DNA of 64,000 bases from Methylotenera_A sp044222005. GTDB lineage: Bacteria > Pseudomonadota > Gammaproteobacteria > Burkholderiales > Methylophilaceae. The stretch spans positions 186,001-250,000 of the forward strand of contig JBGANY010000001.1 in the NCBI GenBank assembly GCA_044222005.1, in the 5' to 3' direction. A program made the position numbers and the translations under genes. Shown piece after piece: positions 36,215 to 45,199 of this stretch. Within the stretch, counting starts at the first letter, position 1. Every line of letters begins with the position of its first letter. Below the pieces are notes generated by a model that saw nothing but the letters and a program-made list of their open reading frames with translations, made no database searches and was not told the origin of the DNA.

Positions 36215-37726
36215 TTATTTCTTGCTGTCTAATTTAGCTTTGAGCAATGCGCCAAGATTGGTCGTACCGGCTGCGGCAGCATTATCTTCGGCCTTAGTGT
36301 CCTCTGCCTTGGTTTTTGCTGATTTAGCTTTTGGTTTGGCTGCTTTTTCTTCAGTAGAAGCAGATGAAGCGCCTGATGGATCCTCAGTTAACTGTTTCAC
36401 GCCCAAAGAAATGCGTTCTTTTTCCACATCAATGGCCAAGATCACGGCTTGTAACTCATCCCCTTTTTTGAAGTTACGAATCGCTTCTTCGCCAGTCTGT
36501 GTCCAAGACAGGTCAGACAAATGCACTAAACCATCGATACCGCCTGGCAAGCCAATAAACACACCGAAGTCGGTGATAGACTTGATTTGACCGGATACTT
36601 TGTCGCCCTTGGCGTGGGTGGCAGAGAAGTCATCCCATGGATTCGGTTTACATTGTTTCATGCCGAGTGATAAACGACGACGATCTTCGTCAATCTCAAG
36701 AATCATCACTTCAACTTCGTCGCCTAATTGTGCGATTTTGCCTGGGTGAATGTTTTTGTTGGTCCAGTCCATTTCTGAAACGTGCACCAAACCTTCTATG
36801 CCTGGCTCTACTTCAACAAACGCACCGTAATCAGTCAGGTTGGATACCTTGCCGAATAAGCGTGTGCCTACTGGGTAACGGCGGGTTAAAGCCACCCATG
36901 GATCATCGCCTAATTGTTTGATGCCGAGTGAAACACGATTTTTTTCTTGATCGAATTTCAGGATTTTCGCTTCGACTTCTTCGCCAACCGTGAGTACTTC
37001 AGAAGGGTGTTTGACACGGCGCCATGCCAGGTCAGTGATATGAAGCAAGCCGTCAATGCCGCCTAAATCTACAAATGCACCGTAATCGGTGATGTTTTTA
37101 ACGATGCCTTTAACAACAGCGCCTTCTGTCAGCGTGCCCATCAAGGCTTCGCGATCAGCACCCATGCTGACTTCCATTACGGCACGGCGGGAAACCACGA
37201 TGTTGTTACGTTTGCGGTCTAATTTGATTACTTTGAAATCCCATTCTTTATTTTCGAATGGTGTGGTGTCCTTCACTGGGCGTACGTCAACCAATGAACC
37301 TGGCAGGAAAGCCATGATGCCGTTGACCGAAACGCGCAGGCCACCTTTAACTTTACCGCTTACAAAGCCTTTAACGACACGGCCTTCGTTCATTGCATCT
37401 TCCAAATCAAGCCAGGCTTCCATTTTCTTCGCTTTTTCGCGAGAAAGTTGGGTAGAACCAAAGCCATCTTCGAGCTTTTCGATACATACCTTTACGAAGT
37501 CGCCCACGGCAACTTCAAGCTCACCTTGAGCGTTTTTGAATTCGTTAGCGTCGATCACGCTTTCTGATTTAAGACCCGCATTCACGATGACATGGTCGTT
37601 ATCGATTGAAACAACCTCGGCGGTGATTACCTCGCCAGAGCGCATTTCTTGGCGCGCTAAGCTCTCTTCAAAAAGCGCGGCAAAGGATTCCATTGAAGAT
37701 GGAGTTGATTTAGAAGTAGAAGCCAT
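36215..37726 (-). CDS. rpsA: 30S ribosomal protein S1
   Basis: mRNA-binding ribosomal protein with six S1 (OB-fold) repeats, here in 503 residues, plus an Ala/Lys-rich C-terminal tail (about 455-503). Repeats are visible as VVKGIVKNITDYGAFVDLGG, RLFGKVSNLTDYGAFVEVEP and GQIKSITDFGVFIGLPGG. The start at 37726 (MASTSKST) is chosen over the longer frame because MESFAALFEESLARQE should follow closely; it has no good Shine-Dalgarno site, as is usual for rpsA. Confidence 0.97.
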   Translation of the reverse strand: MASTSKSTPSSMESFAALFEESLARQEMRSGEVITAEVVSIDNDHVIVNAGLKSESVIDANEFKNAQGELEVAVGDFVKVCIEKLEDGFGSTQLSREKAKKMEAWLDLEDAMNEGRVVKGFVSGKVKGGLRVSVNGIMAFLPGSLVDVRPVKDTTPFENKEWDFKVIKLDRKRNNIVVSRRAVMEVSMGADREALMGTLTEGAVVKGIVKNITDYGAFVDLGGIDGLLHITDLAWRRVKHPSEVLTVGEEVEAKILKFDQEKNRVSLGIKQLGDDPWVALTRRYPVGTRLFGKVSNLTDYGAFVEVEPGIEGLVHVSEMDWTNKNIHPGKIAQLGDEVEVMILEIDEDRRRLSLGMKQCKPNPWDDFSATHAKGDKVSGQIKSITDFGVFIGLPGGIDGLVHLSDLSWTQTGEEAIRNFKKGDELQAVILAIDVEKERISLGVKQLTEDPSGASSASTEEKAAKPKAKSAKTKAEDTKAEDNAAAAGTTNLGALLKAKLDSKK

Positions 37727-37747
37727 TAAATTAAAGATACCTAAAAG

Positions 37748-37769
37748 TTCCCACCTAGCAGTGGGGCAG
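37748..37769 (-). promoter_or_regulatory. Hairpin in the rpsA leader
   Basis: The leader before rpsA contains CCCAC-tgctag-GTGGG, a short GC-rich hairpin about 25 bases before the ATG, followed by an AU-rich start region with no strong Shine-Dalgarno site. In gammaproteobacteria S1 represses its own mRNA through leader hairpins; a similar role here is only inferred. Confidence 0.3.
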
Positions 37770-37892
37770 TTAATCAAACGTTATGCGCTCTTGATTTGAA
37801 TGCGAGAACATAACACGAACCGTGCATATTACACAAAAAATAGCTTATGTTCAATGACTTAAACCATTTTTAGCTAAATAAATTAGAATTTT

Positions 37893-38567
37893 TTATGAAA
37901 TATTTTTATAGGCGGCGAGAACAAATTCTACGGCTTGGTCAATTGTGCGATGGGTGGTGTCCAGCAGCAACGCATCTGGCGTTTGAGTGAGCGGCGCTGC
38001 GCTGCGCTGGCTATCGCGCAGATCGCGCTGTTGTAAATCGCGCAGAATCTGGGCGTAATCGGCGGCCAGGCCTTTTCCAATAAGCTGCTTGTAGCGCCGT
38101 TCAGCACGCACTTCTACGCTGGCGGTAAGGAAGATTTTGAGTTTTGCATCGGTAAAAACCACGCTGGCCATATCGCGCCCATCGGCCACCAGGCCTGGCG
38201 ATTGGCGGAAACTTTGCTGCAAGGCAAATAAGGCATCACGCACCTGCGGGTGAACCGCCACCTCAGACGCGCCACGACTCATTTCTTCGCTGCGTACCGC
38301 TTCGGTAATCAGTACATTATTTAAGTAAATTTCACCTTCTTTGAACCGGATTTGCAGTGATTCTGCCAGCTTGCCAAGTGCTTCGGCATGGCTCCACGCG
38401 ATGTTTTTTTGCTGCGCGGCAAATGCCACGATGCGATACAGCGCGCCGGAATCCAGATAATGAAAGCCGAGTTTTTCTGCGACCAGCTGGGCAACGGTGC
38501 CTTTGCCGCTGGCAGAAGGACCGTCAATCGCAATGACGGGTATAGGATTAGCTGACAATTTTTGCAA
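37893..38567 (-). CDS. cmk: Cytidylate kinase
   Basis: Phosphorylates CMP and dCMP. The P-loop IDGPSASGKGTVAQL lies at the N-terminus, followed by FHYLDSGALYRIVA and DGRDMASVVF (substrate-binding arginine/aspartate). No ATG is available: in-frame TTG codons occur at 38600, 38567 and 38558. 38567 is given because the 224-residue product matches the usual length and keeps the overlap with aroA small; the choice is uncertain. It lies between aroA and rpsA, a conserved order. Confidence 0.92.
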   Translation of the reverse strand: MQKLSANPIPVIAIDGPSASGKGTVAQLVAEKLGFHYLDSGALYRIVAFAAQQKNIAWSHAEALGKLAESLQIRFKEGEIYLNNVLITEAVRSEEMSRGASEVAVHPQVRDALFALQQSFRQSPGLVADGRDMASVVFTDAKLKIFLTASVEVRAERRYKQLIGKGLAADYAQILRDLQQRDLRDSQRSAAPLTQTPDALLLDTTHRTIDQAVEFVLAAYKNIS

Positions 38568-39828
38568 ATTCTTCGAAATAGTTGGGGAAGGTTTTAGCAA
38601 CGCACTTCGGGTCGTTGATGGTGATTGGCACGCCGCCCAAACTTACAAGAGAAAAACACATCGCCATGCGGTGGTCGTCATAAGTGTCAATCACGGCATT
38701 AGGCGTGAGCTTGGCTGGCGGCGTGATTTTGATGTAATCCGCGCCTTCCTCCACAATTGCGCCTACTTTACGCAATTCTGTCGCCATGGCGGCGATGCGG
38801 TCGGTTTCTTTCACACGCCAGCTGGCGATGTTTCTGAGGGTTGTGGTGCCGTCCGCAAATAATGCCAGAATCGCTAACGTCATTGCTGCATCTGGAATGT
38901 GGTTGCAATCCAGGTCAATCGCCTTGATTTTATGAGCTTTGCAGGTGGTGATATGGTTTTCGCCGTACTCGATTTTTCCGCCCATCATGGCGAGCGCCTC
39001 GGCAAAGCGCACGTCACCTTGAATGCTGTCTTTGCCTAAACCTTCCACACGCACATCGCCGGCAATCGCGCCAGCAGCCAGGAAATATGAGGCGCTTGAG
39101 GCGTCGCCTTCCACAAAAATCTGTTTGAGTGAAGTATATGTGCTATTTGCTGGAGTGGTGAAGCTTTGCCAGCCTTCACGCCTTACTGTGACACCAAACT
39201 TAGCCATTAAATTAAGCGTGATTTCAATATATGGTTTGGAAATCAGCTCGCCTACTACTTCGATAGTTGCTGCTTTGCCAGTCAATGGCAACGCCATCAG
39301 CAGGGCGGTTAAGAACTGGCTTGAAACGTCGCCACGGATTTTAATGGGTTTGCTGACGCCAATCTTGGCAGGTGAGATTTTAAGCGGAGGAAAGCCTGTA
39401 TTGCCCAGATATTCAATCTGCGCGCCTGCTTGGCGCAAGGCATCCACCAAGTCGCCAATCGGGCGCTCATGCATGCGTGGCACGCCGCTTAACTGGTAAT
39501 GGCCGTTGGAGAAGGCTAGCGCGGCGGTAAGTGGCCTGAATGCTGTACCGGCATTGCCGAGAAATAGTTCAGCATCTTTATTGGGGAAATTGCCTCCACA
39601 GCCCGTAACGCGCCATACGTTTTCGGCAAAGTTTTCCAGCTTAATGCCTAATTTATCCAAAGCTTCCAGCATGCGCGCGGTGTCGTCAGAGGAGAGTAAA
39701 TCACGTATTTCCGTGACGCCGCTGGATAAAGCCGCCAGCAATAAGGTACGATTTGAAATGCTTTTAGAGCCAGGCAGTGTGATAGTGCCTTCGGCGTGAT
39801 TGGCCGCGGGGAGAGTAAGCTGTTCCAT
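38548..39828 (-). CDS. aroA: 3-phosphoshikimate 1-carboxyvinyltransferase (EPSP synthase)
   Basis: Transfers enolpyruvyl from PEP to shikimate-3-phosphate in the aromatic pathway; the target of glyphosate. 426 residues with LPGSKSISNRTLLLAAL at the N-terminus, GNAGTAFRPLTAALAF (PEP site; class I type with G-N-A-G-T-A) and DYDDHRMAM-like YDDHRMAMCFSL. It is downstream of tyrA and overlaps cmk. Confidence 0.97.
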   Translation of the reverse strand: MEQLTLPAANHAEGTITLPGSKSISNRTLLLAALSSGVTEIRDLLSSDDTARMLEALDKLGIKLENFAENVWRVTGCGGNFPNKDAELFLGNAGTAFRPLTAALAFSNGHYQLSGVPRMHERPIGDLVDALRQAGAQIEYLGNTGFPPLKISPAKIGVSKPIKIRGDVSSQFLTALLMALPLTGKAATIEVVGELISKPYIEITLNLMAKFGVTVRREGWQSFTTPANSTYTSLKQIFVEGDASSASYFLAAGAIAGDVRVEGLGKDSIQGDVRFAEALAMMGGKIEYGENHITTCKAHKIKAIDLDCNHIPDAAMTLAILALFADGTTTLRNIASWRVKETDRIAAMATELRKVGAIVEEGADYIKITPPAKLTPNAVIDTYDDHRMAMCFSLVSLGGVPITINDPKCVAKTFPNYFEEFAKIVS

Positions 39829-39855
39829 TTGTTGTTTTATATAATTTAGATTAGT

Positions 39856-39882
39856 CCGTCATTCCCGTTTCTTGGGAATCCA
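39856..39882. repeat. Short REP-like inverted repeat (CCGTCATTCCCG family)
   Basis: CCGTCATTCCCG-tttctt-GGGAATCCA in the 56-base gap between tyrA and aroA. It shares its end sequence with the repeat at 14093-14161. Confidence 0.4.
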
Positions 39883-39884
39883 TT

Positions 39885-40775
39885 TTAGGTCTTTTTCGAT
39901 TCAGTCCAATTGTTACGCGCTACGCTGGCACGCTCAAACAGGGCTTGCAAGCCAGCACCGTCATTATGCTCAAGCAATTTTTTTAGATGCTCCAATTCAT
40001 CCTGGTAAGCGGTTAATTCACTCAGCAAAGCGGTTTTATTGGCCAGGCTGATGTCGCGCCACATTTCAGGGTGGCTGCCGGCGATGCGCGTAAAATCGCG
40101 AAAGCCGCTGGCGGCGAAGCTGAACAGTTGGGCCGCGTTTGGGCGCGAGGCGATTTCATCTACCAGTGCAAATGCCAACAAATGCGGTAGATGGCTCACG
40201 GCGGCAAAAATACTATCGTGCGTTTCGGCCGACATTTCACTTACATTTGAGCCGCAGGTTTTCCATAATTGGGCAACGCCAGCAACCGCATCCCTATTGG
40301 TCTCCGGGGCAGGGGTTAAAACGACGTTTTTGCTTGCAAATAAATCTTCTTTCGCGGCAGAAACGCCACTTTTCTCAGCACCAGCAATCGGGTGGCCGCC
40401 CACAAACTGGTTAAACTGGTTGCCTAAAATTTCTTTCGCGCTGGCCAGTACATCTTTCTTGGTGCTGCCTGCGTCGGTAATAATTGTTTGTTTGTTAAGG
40501 TGCGGTTTAATGCTTTGCAAAATGCTTGCAGTTTGCGCGACCGGTGCAGCAATCAGCGCCAAATCAGCACCTTCAAGAGCTGCATGGATATTGGTTTCTG
40601 CGGCATCTATCACGCCAAGTTCAAGTGCTTGATTTAGACTTTGTCTGTTACGCCCAACGCCCACGATGTGGGGCGCATTGTCTGCCTTTTTCAAAGCCAG
40701 CTTGCCGGATTTTTTTAGCGCTAGCGCGACAGAGCCACCAATCAGGCCCACACCGAATATGACGAGTTTTTTCAA
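39885..40775 (-). CDS. tyrA: Prephenate/arogenate dehydrogenase
   Basis: Oxidative decarboxylation of prephenate (or arogenate) for tyrosine synthesis. 296 residues: N-terminal Rossmann motif GVGLIGGSVALALKK, the central VGGHPIAGAEKSG with the catalytic histidine, and the all-helical C-terminal dimerisation domain with ASGFRDFTRIAGSHPEMW. It has no chorismate mutase or ACT domain. It sits next to aroA, as in many betaproteobacteria. Confidence 0.95.
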   Translation of the reverse strand: MKKLVIFGVGLIGGSVALALKKSGKLALKKADNAPHIVGVGRNRQSLNQALELGVIDAAETNIHAALEGADLALIAAPVAQTASILQSIKPHLNKQTIITDAGSTKKDVLASAKEILGNQFNQFVGGHPIAGAEKSGVSAAKEDLFASKNVVLTPAPETNRDAVAGVAQLWKTCGSNVSEMSAETHDSIFAAVSHLPHLLAFALVDEIASRPNAAQLFSFAASGFRDFTRIAGSHPEMWRDISLANKTALLSELTAYQDELEHLKKLLEHNDGAGLQALFERASVARNNWTESKKT

Positions 40776-40809
40776 AAGAAAAGTCTAAAAATTTAAAAGC
40801 CGAATTGTA

Positions 40810-41601
40810 TCATGCAGGTGTCACTTCATCAGAGGCGGGGATGATAACCCACTCACCGTCCACCAGTTTTTCTTGCGGTCTGAATGCTTGTTTATACGCC
40901 ATTTTTGGACTGTCTTTAATCCAGTAACCTAAATATAAATAAGGCAAACCAAGGTTTTTTGCCCACTCAGCAATCCACATGATGGCATAAGTGCCGTAAC
41001 TGGCACGCTTTAAAGAGGTGCCGTAAATGGACTTGGTTTCAGTCGCGTCGTAGAACGTATAAACTGCTGAGACGCCGTCGCTTACTACATCAATCACGCT
41101 GACGATTTTGATCTGGTTTGAGGCGTTTCTGAATTCCACCATCAGGCTTTCTACATTGCTTTCACATAAAAACTGGCGGTATTGTTCGGCTTCGTCCTTT
41201 GTTTCGGGTGTATTGCCTAACTCATCATCTGCATGGCGCAAAGCCTGATAACTGGCATATAGCTCAAATTGATCCTGATTATAGCTTACGGGCATGATGC
41301 GCGCGGTTAGGTCGCTATGTTGTTTGAACGCGCGTTTCTGGCTGCGTGAAGGCGCAAATTCTCTCAACACCACGCGCACGAGGATGCATGCGCTGCAGTG
41401 TTCGCAATGCGGCCGGTAGGCAAATTTGCCGCTACGCCGAAAGCCTTGCTGGATCAGCCCGTTGTAAACATGAGCGTTTACTAAATGGTGGGGCGCGGCG
41501 ATTAAGCTTTGCGCGAGTTTATTGGGCAAATAGCCGCATCTATACGGCGTGGTGACGTAAAACTGAAGTTTGTGTAAGGCTGGTTCGCTTGGCAAAGTCA
41601 T
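40810..41601 (-). CDS. bpt: Aspartate/glutamate leucyltransferase (Bpt)
   Basis: N-end rule enzyme that transfers leucine from tRNA to proteins with N-terminal Asp or Glu, marking them for ClpAP. 263 residues, with FYVTTPYRCGYLP near the N-terminus, the cysteine motif CEHCSACILVRV and GFRRSGKFAYRP; family C-terminal YLYLGYWIKDSPKMAYK. It is encoded 1 base after aat, which makes the complementary transferase. Confidence 0.95.
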   Translation of the reverse strand: MTLPSEPALHKLQFYVTTPYRCGYLPNKLAQSLIAAPHHLVNAHVYNGLIQQGFRRSGKFAYRPHCEHCSACILVRVVLREFAPSRSQKRAFKQHSDLTARIMPVSYNQDQFELYASYQALRHADDELGNTPETKDEAEQYRQFLCESNVESLMVEFRNASNQIKIVSVIDVVSDGVSAVYTFYDATETKSIYGTSLKRASYGTYAIMWIAEWAKNLGLPYLYLGYWIKDSPKMAYKQAFRPQEKLVDGEWVIIPASDEVTPA

Positions 41602-41602
41602 G

Positions 41603-42292
41603 CTAAAAGTTTACCAGTTTTGTAAGATTTTGCATGAATTCATCTCGCGGAATCTCACGGCCGCCGAAGCTGGCGAGCAGGGGTGTTTTCATCTGGCAGT
41701 CTATCATGCCAACGCCCTGATTTTTAAGAAACTCTACCAAATGCACAAATGCCACTTTTGAGGCGTCGGTGACATGATGGAACATGCTTTCCCCATAAAA
41801 CATGCGGCCGATTTTAACGCCGTAGCAACCGCCAACTAGTTTGCCATCCAGCCAGCTTTCTGAACTCATCGCGAAGCCTAGCGCATGTAATTCGCAATAC
41901 GCTGCAATCATCTGCCGCGTAATCCAGGTGCCTGGCTGACCATGCCGCGGAGTTTGACTGCACGCTGTCATCACTTCACGAAATGCGGTATTAAAGCGAA
42001 GCTCAAATAAATTCTTCCTGAGCGTTTTTTTGAGCGAAGCTGAAATCTTAAACTCGTCTGGAAACAGCACCATGCGCGGGTCGGGGCTCCACCACATGAT
42101 GGGTTCGCCTTCGCTAAACCACGGGAAAATGCCTTGTTTATAAGCGCTTAACAGACGCGCGGCGGATAAATCGCCGCCAATCGCAATCAGGCCGTTGGGT
42201 TCGGTGAGGGCGTCAGTCAGTGGTGGAAAAGGGCAGTCACCTTCAATTGCCGCAACACGACCATTTTTAAGCTGGTAATAACCGGTGCCCAT
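41603..42292 (-). CDS. aat: Leucyl/phenylalanyl-tRNA-protein transferase
   Basis: Adds Leu or Phe to proteins with N-terminal Lys or Arg for ClpS/ClpAP degradation. 229 residues with PNGLIAIGGDLSAARLLSAY, GIFPWFSEGEPIMWWSPDPR and GKLVGGCYGVKIG MFYGESMF-type motifs. Together with bpt it covers both bacterial branches of the N-degron pathway. The adaptor clpS is not in this window. Confidence 0.97.
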   Translation of the reverse strand: MGTGYYQLKNGRVAAIEGDCPFPPLTDALTEPNGLIAIGGDLSAARLLSAYKQGIFPWFSEGEPIMWWSPDPRMVLFPDEFKISASLKKTLRKNLFELRFNTAFREVMTACSQTPRHGQPGTWITRQMIAAYCELHALGFAMSSESWLDGKLVGGCYGVKIGRMFYGESMFHHVTDASKVAFVHLVEFLKNQGVGMIDCQMKTPLLASFGGREIPRDEFMQNLTKLVNF

Positions 42293-42313
42293 GGTGGACT
42301 TAATCAGAGGCTC

Positions 42314-42523
42314 CTATACTTCTGCACCAATCCGGTAATCGCCTACATTATTCAAAATGGCATTTAGCGTTTCAACATCAGCCGTCTGGCCTGTAAGCCT
42401 TATTTGTGTCGGCTTTAGCGACACTTCGACTGCATCGGCATAAGGCGCTAAAGTGGCCTTTACCCTGGCAACGCAGTGATCGCAAAATAAACCTGTCATA
42501 GAGTATGTTAATTGTGATTTCAT
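42314..42523 (-). CDS. Heavy-metal-associated domain protein
   Basis: 69-residue ferredoxin-like HMA domain with the metal-binding motif MTGLFCDHCVARVK (CxxC). Such stand-alone domains act as copper or other metal chaperones, or survive as fragments of P-type ATPases or mercury transporters. ATG at 42523 is chosen because GGAAG lies 9 bases upstream. No metal transporter lies nearby; it follows no partner closely and precedes aat by 21 bases. Confidence 0.82.
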   Translation of the reverse strand: MKSQLTYSMTGLFCDHCVARVKATLAPYADAVEVSLKPTQIRLTGQTADVETLNAILNNVGDYRIGAEV

Positions 42524-42617
42524 CGTGATAAACTTCCAGATCCGTGGTACCAAATAAAGTAGTAAATTAATAACAGCGAAGTTTAGATAATAAATTTTCT
42601 AGAAAGTTATTTATTTT

Positions 42618-42827
42618 ATGAACACTATATACAAAAAAACACTCAAAGGGGTCGAAGAGGCCGCGCTGCGTAGCCAAGGTCTGCAATTAAGGCTGCGCGA
42701 GTATCTTAAGTTGGTGGATGGTACAACTTCAGCGGATGAAATTCAGCGAACACACCCGGATCTGATCGAGGTGGATGTCGTGCTTTCCGTGCTGCAGAGC
42801 GATGGTTATATTGAGATCCTGCATTAG
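42618..42827 (+). CDS. Small hypothetical protein (possible winged-helix fold)
   Basis: 69-residue protein, not recognised. It has a basic N-terminal helix (LQLRLREYLKLVDG) followed by TTSADEIQRTHPDLIEVD and a last segment VVLSVLQSDGYIEI. The helix-helix-strand order with the LVDG..SADEI pattern recalls small winged-helix domains, but this is only a resemblance. It is divergent from the HMA gene and 99 bases before the YgiQ gene. The reading frame is clean and ATG-initiated. Confidence 0.55.
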   Translation: MNTIYKKTLKGVEEAALRSQGLQLRLREYLKLVDGTTSADEIQRTHPDLIEVDVVLSVLQSDGYIEILH

Positions 42828-42926
42828 GTTTGTGCAAAAATAAACCACATAACTCATTGTAATTAAATAAAAAATGCGTAGAATGCGCGTTCTGGTTTTT
42901 ATTATAAAGCCCTTTAATTACAAAGC

Positions 42927-45128
42927 ATGGAAGTTTATACCAACAGTCTAGCCAAACCTATTCACGCTTATCGCCCGTACTGGGCGAAGCGCTTTGGCGT
43001 CGCTCCAATGCTGCCCATGACACGCGCCGAGATGGATGCGCTGGGCTGGGATTCGTGCGACATCATTCTTGTGACGGGCGATGCATATATCGACCACCCA
43101 AGCTTTGGCATGGCCTTGGTCGGGCGTCTGCTCGAGGCGCAGGGTTTCCGCGTTGGCGTTATCGCCCAGCCGGATTGGCAAGATACAAAAGCTTTCAAGG
43201 TGCTTGGCAAACCCAATCTCTACTTCGGCATCACTGCCGGCAATATGGATAGCATGGTCAACCGCTATACCGCCGACCGCAAAATCCGCAGTGATGACGC
43301 TTACACCCCCGATGCCGCGCCTAATAAGCGGCCCGATAGAGCCGTCCTAGTTTATTCCCAGCGTTGCCGCGAGGCGTATTCGCAAGTCCCGCTCGTCATC
43401 GGCAGCATTGAAGCCAGTCTGCGCCGCATTGCGCATTACGATTACTGGAGCGACAAGGTTCGCCGCAGCATTCTGGTGGATTCCAAAGCCGATATTCTCA
43501 TTTACGGTAATGCTGAGCGCGCTTTGGTTGAGTTGAGCCACCGCATCGCCAAAGGCGAAAAAGTAAGCGAAATCCAAGATATTCGTGGCACGGCGTTTTT
43601 GCGGAAAAGCATTCCTGACGATTTTATCGAGATCGAATCTACACATTTAGACAGAGTGGGTCCGGTTGATAAGCATATTGACCCTTACGAAATGAAGCTA
43701 GGCAAAGCCGATGCCAGTTGCGCAACGGACGATAGCAAACCTAAATCCACATTGGCGGAAGGCACTAAGGCCATCGAAATTGTACGCAAGCCCAAAGCCG
43801 ATAGAAGCAAGCAAGTCGTGCGCTTGCCGGCGTATGAAGAGGTCTTGCAAGACCCGGTGTTATATGCCCATGCTTCACGCGTGCTGCACCTGGAGGCGAA
43901 CCCGGGCAATGCAAGAGCTTTAGTACAAAGGCATGGCGACCGTGAAGTATGGCTGAATCCGCCGCCGATTCCGCTCACCACCAAAGAGATGGATTACGTG
44001 TACGACATGCCATATGCGCGCAAGCCACATCCCATCTACAAAAATGCAAAAATCCCTGCATGGGAGATGATACGTTTTAGCGTGAACATCATGCGCGGCT
44101 GCTTTGGCGGCTGTACTTTCTGCTCAATCACTGAGCACGAAGGCCGCATTATTCAAAGCCGCAGCGAAGAATCCATTTTGAAAGAAGTCGAGGATATCCG
44201 CGATAAAGTGGATGGCTTTACCGGCGTGATTTCAGACCTGGGCGGCCCCACCGCCAATATGTACCGCATCGCCTGTAAGAGTGAGAAAATCGAGCAGTCT
44301 TGCCGTAAGTTAAGCTGCGTTTATCCGGGCATTTGCGAGAATTTGAACACGGACCATAGCGCGCTGATTCAGCTTTACCGTAAAGCCCGCGCCATTAAAG
44401 GCGTCAAGAAGATTCTGATTGGCAGTGGTTTGCGTTACGACCTGGCTGTGAAATCGCCCGAATATGTCAAAGAATTGGTGCAGCATCACGTCGGCGGCTA
44501 CTTAAAAATCGCGCCCGAACACAGTGAAGAAAACGTGCTCAGTAAAATGATGAAGCCCGGCATGGGCGCGTATGATGAGTTCAAAGCCATGTTCGAGAAG
44601 TTTAGCGCAGAGGCGGGTAAAAAGCAGTATCTGATTCCGTATTTTATCGCTGCGCATCCTGGCACCACGGATGAAGATATGCTGAATTTGGCACTGTGGC
44701 TGAAAAAATACGATTTTCGCCTGGACCAGGTGCAGAACTTTACGCCTACGCCGATGGCAATGGCGACGGCCATGTATCACAGCGGCAAAAACCCGCTGCG
44801 CAAAGTGACGGCGGATTCTGAAAATGTGCCCATCCCTAAAGCAGGCGGCGTGCGCAAGCTGCACAAGGCGTTTATCCGCTACCACGACCCGGCCAACTGG
44901 CCGATGCTGCGCGAGGCGCTTAAAAAAATGGGCAGGGCCGATTTAATTGGCAACAGCAAAAAGCATTTGGTGCCAGCCTACCAGCCTGTGGTGATGAGCG
45001 CTGTGAGGCAGTCGGACGGCAGTACGTTTACTCCAAAAGCAGGTAAACCAAAAATCATGCCCAAAGGGTTTAATCAGATGAAAAATCCGGCGCGGCCTGC
45101 GCACAGTAAAACCCCCAAAGCGCGCTAA
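42927..45128 (+). CDS. YgiQ-family radical SAM protein
   Basis: 733 residues. The N-terminal YgiQ domain starts MEVYTNSLAKPIHAYRPYWA; the radical SAM core follows with the cluster motif CFGGCTFC (Cys392, Cys396, Cys399; CxxxCxxC), and the C-terminus is basic and Lys/Pro-rich. YgiQ proteins are widespread but their reaction is not established. It stands alone: both neighbours are separated by more than 70 bases. Confidence 0.92.
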   Translation: MEVYTNSLAKPIHAYRPYWAKRFGVAPMLPMTRAEMDALGWDSCDIILVTGDAYIDHPSFGMALVGRLLEAQGFRVGVIAQPDWQDTKAFKVLGKPNLYFGITAGNMDSMVNRYTADRKIRSDDAYTPDAAPNKRPDRAVLVYSQRCREAYSQVPLVIGSIEASLRRIAHYDYWSDKVRRSILVDSKADILIYGNAERALVELSHRIAKGEKVSEIQDIRGTAFLRKSIPDDFIEIESTHLDRVGPVDKHIDPYEMKLGKADASCATDDSKPKSTLAEGTKAIEIVRKPKADRSKQVVRLPAYEEVLQDPVLYAHASRVLHLEANPGNARALVQRHGDREVWLNPPPIPLTTKEMDYVYDMPYARKPHPIYKNAKIPAWEMIRFSVNIMRGCFGGCTFCSITEHEGRIIQSRSEESILKEVEDIRDKVDGFTGVISDLGGPTANMYRIACKSEKIEQSCRKLSCVYPGICENLNTDHSALIQLYRKARAIKGVKKILIGSGLRYDLAVKSPEYVKELVQHHVGGYLKIAPEHSEENVLSKMMKPGMGAYDEFKAMFEKFSAEAGKKQYLIPYFIAAHPGTTDEDMLNLALWLKKYDFRLDQVQNFTPTPMAMATAMYHSGKNPLRKVTADSENVPIPKAGGVRKLHKAFIRYHDPANWPMLREALKKMGRADLIGNSKKHLVPAYQPVVMSAVRQSDGSTFTPKAGKPKIMPKGFNQMKNPARPAHSKTPKAR

Positions 45129-45199
45129 TCCAGATACTCTGCTGAACTAAACCGCGCGCGTAAATGTCACTATAGCAAGTTCAAAAACAAGAGAACAAT

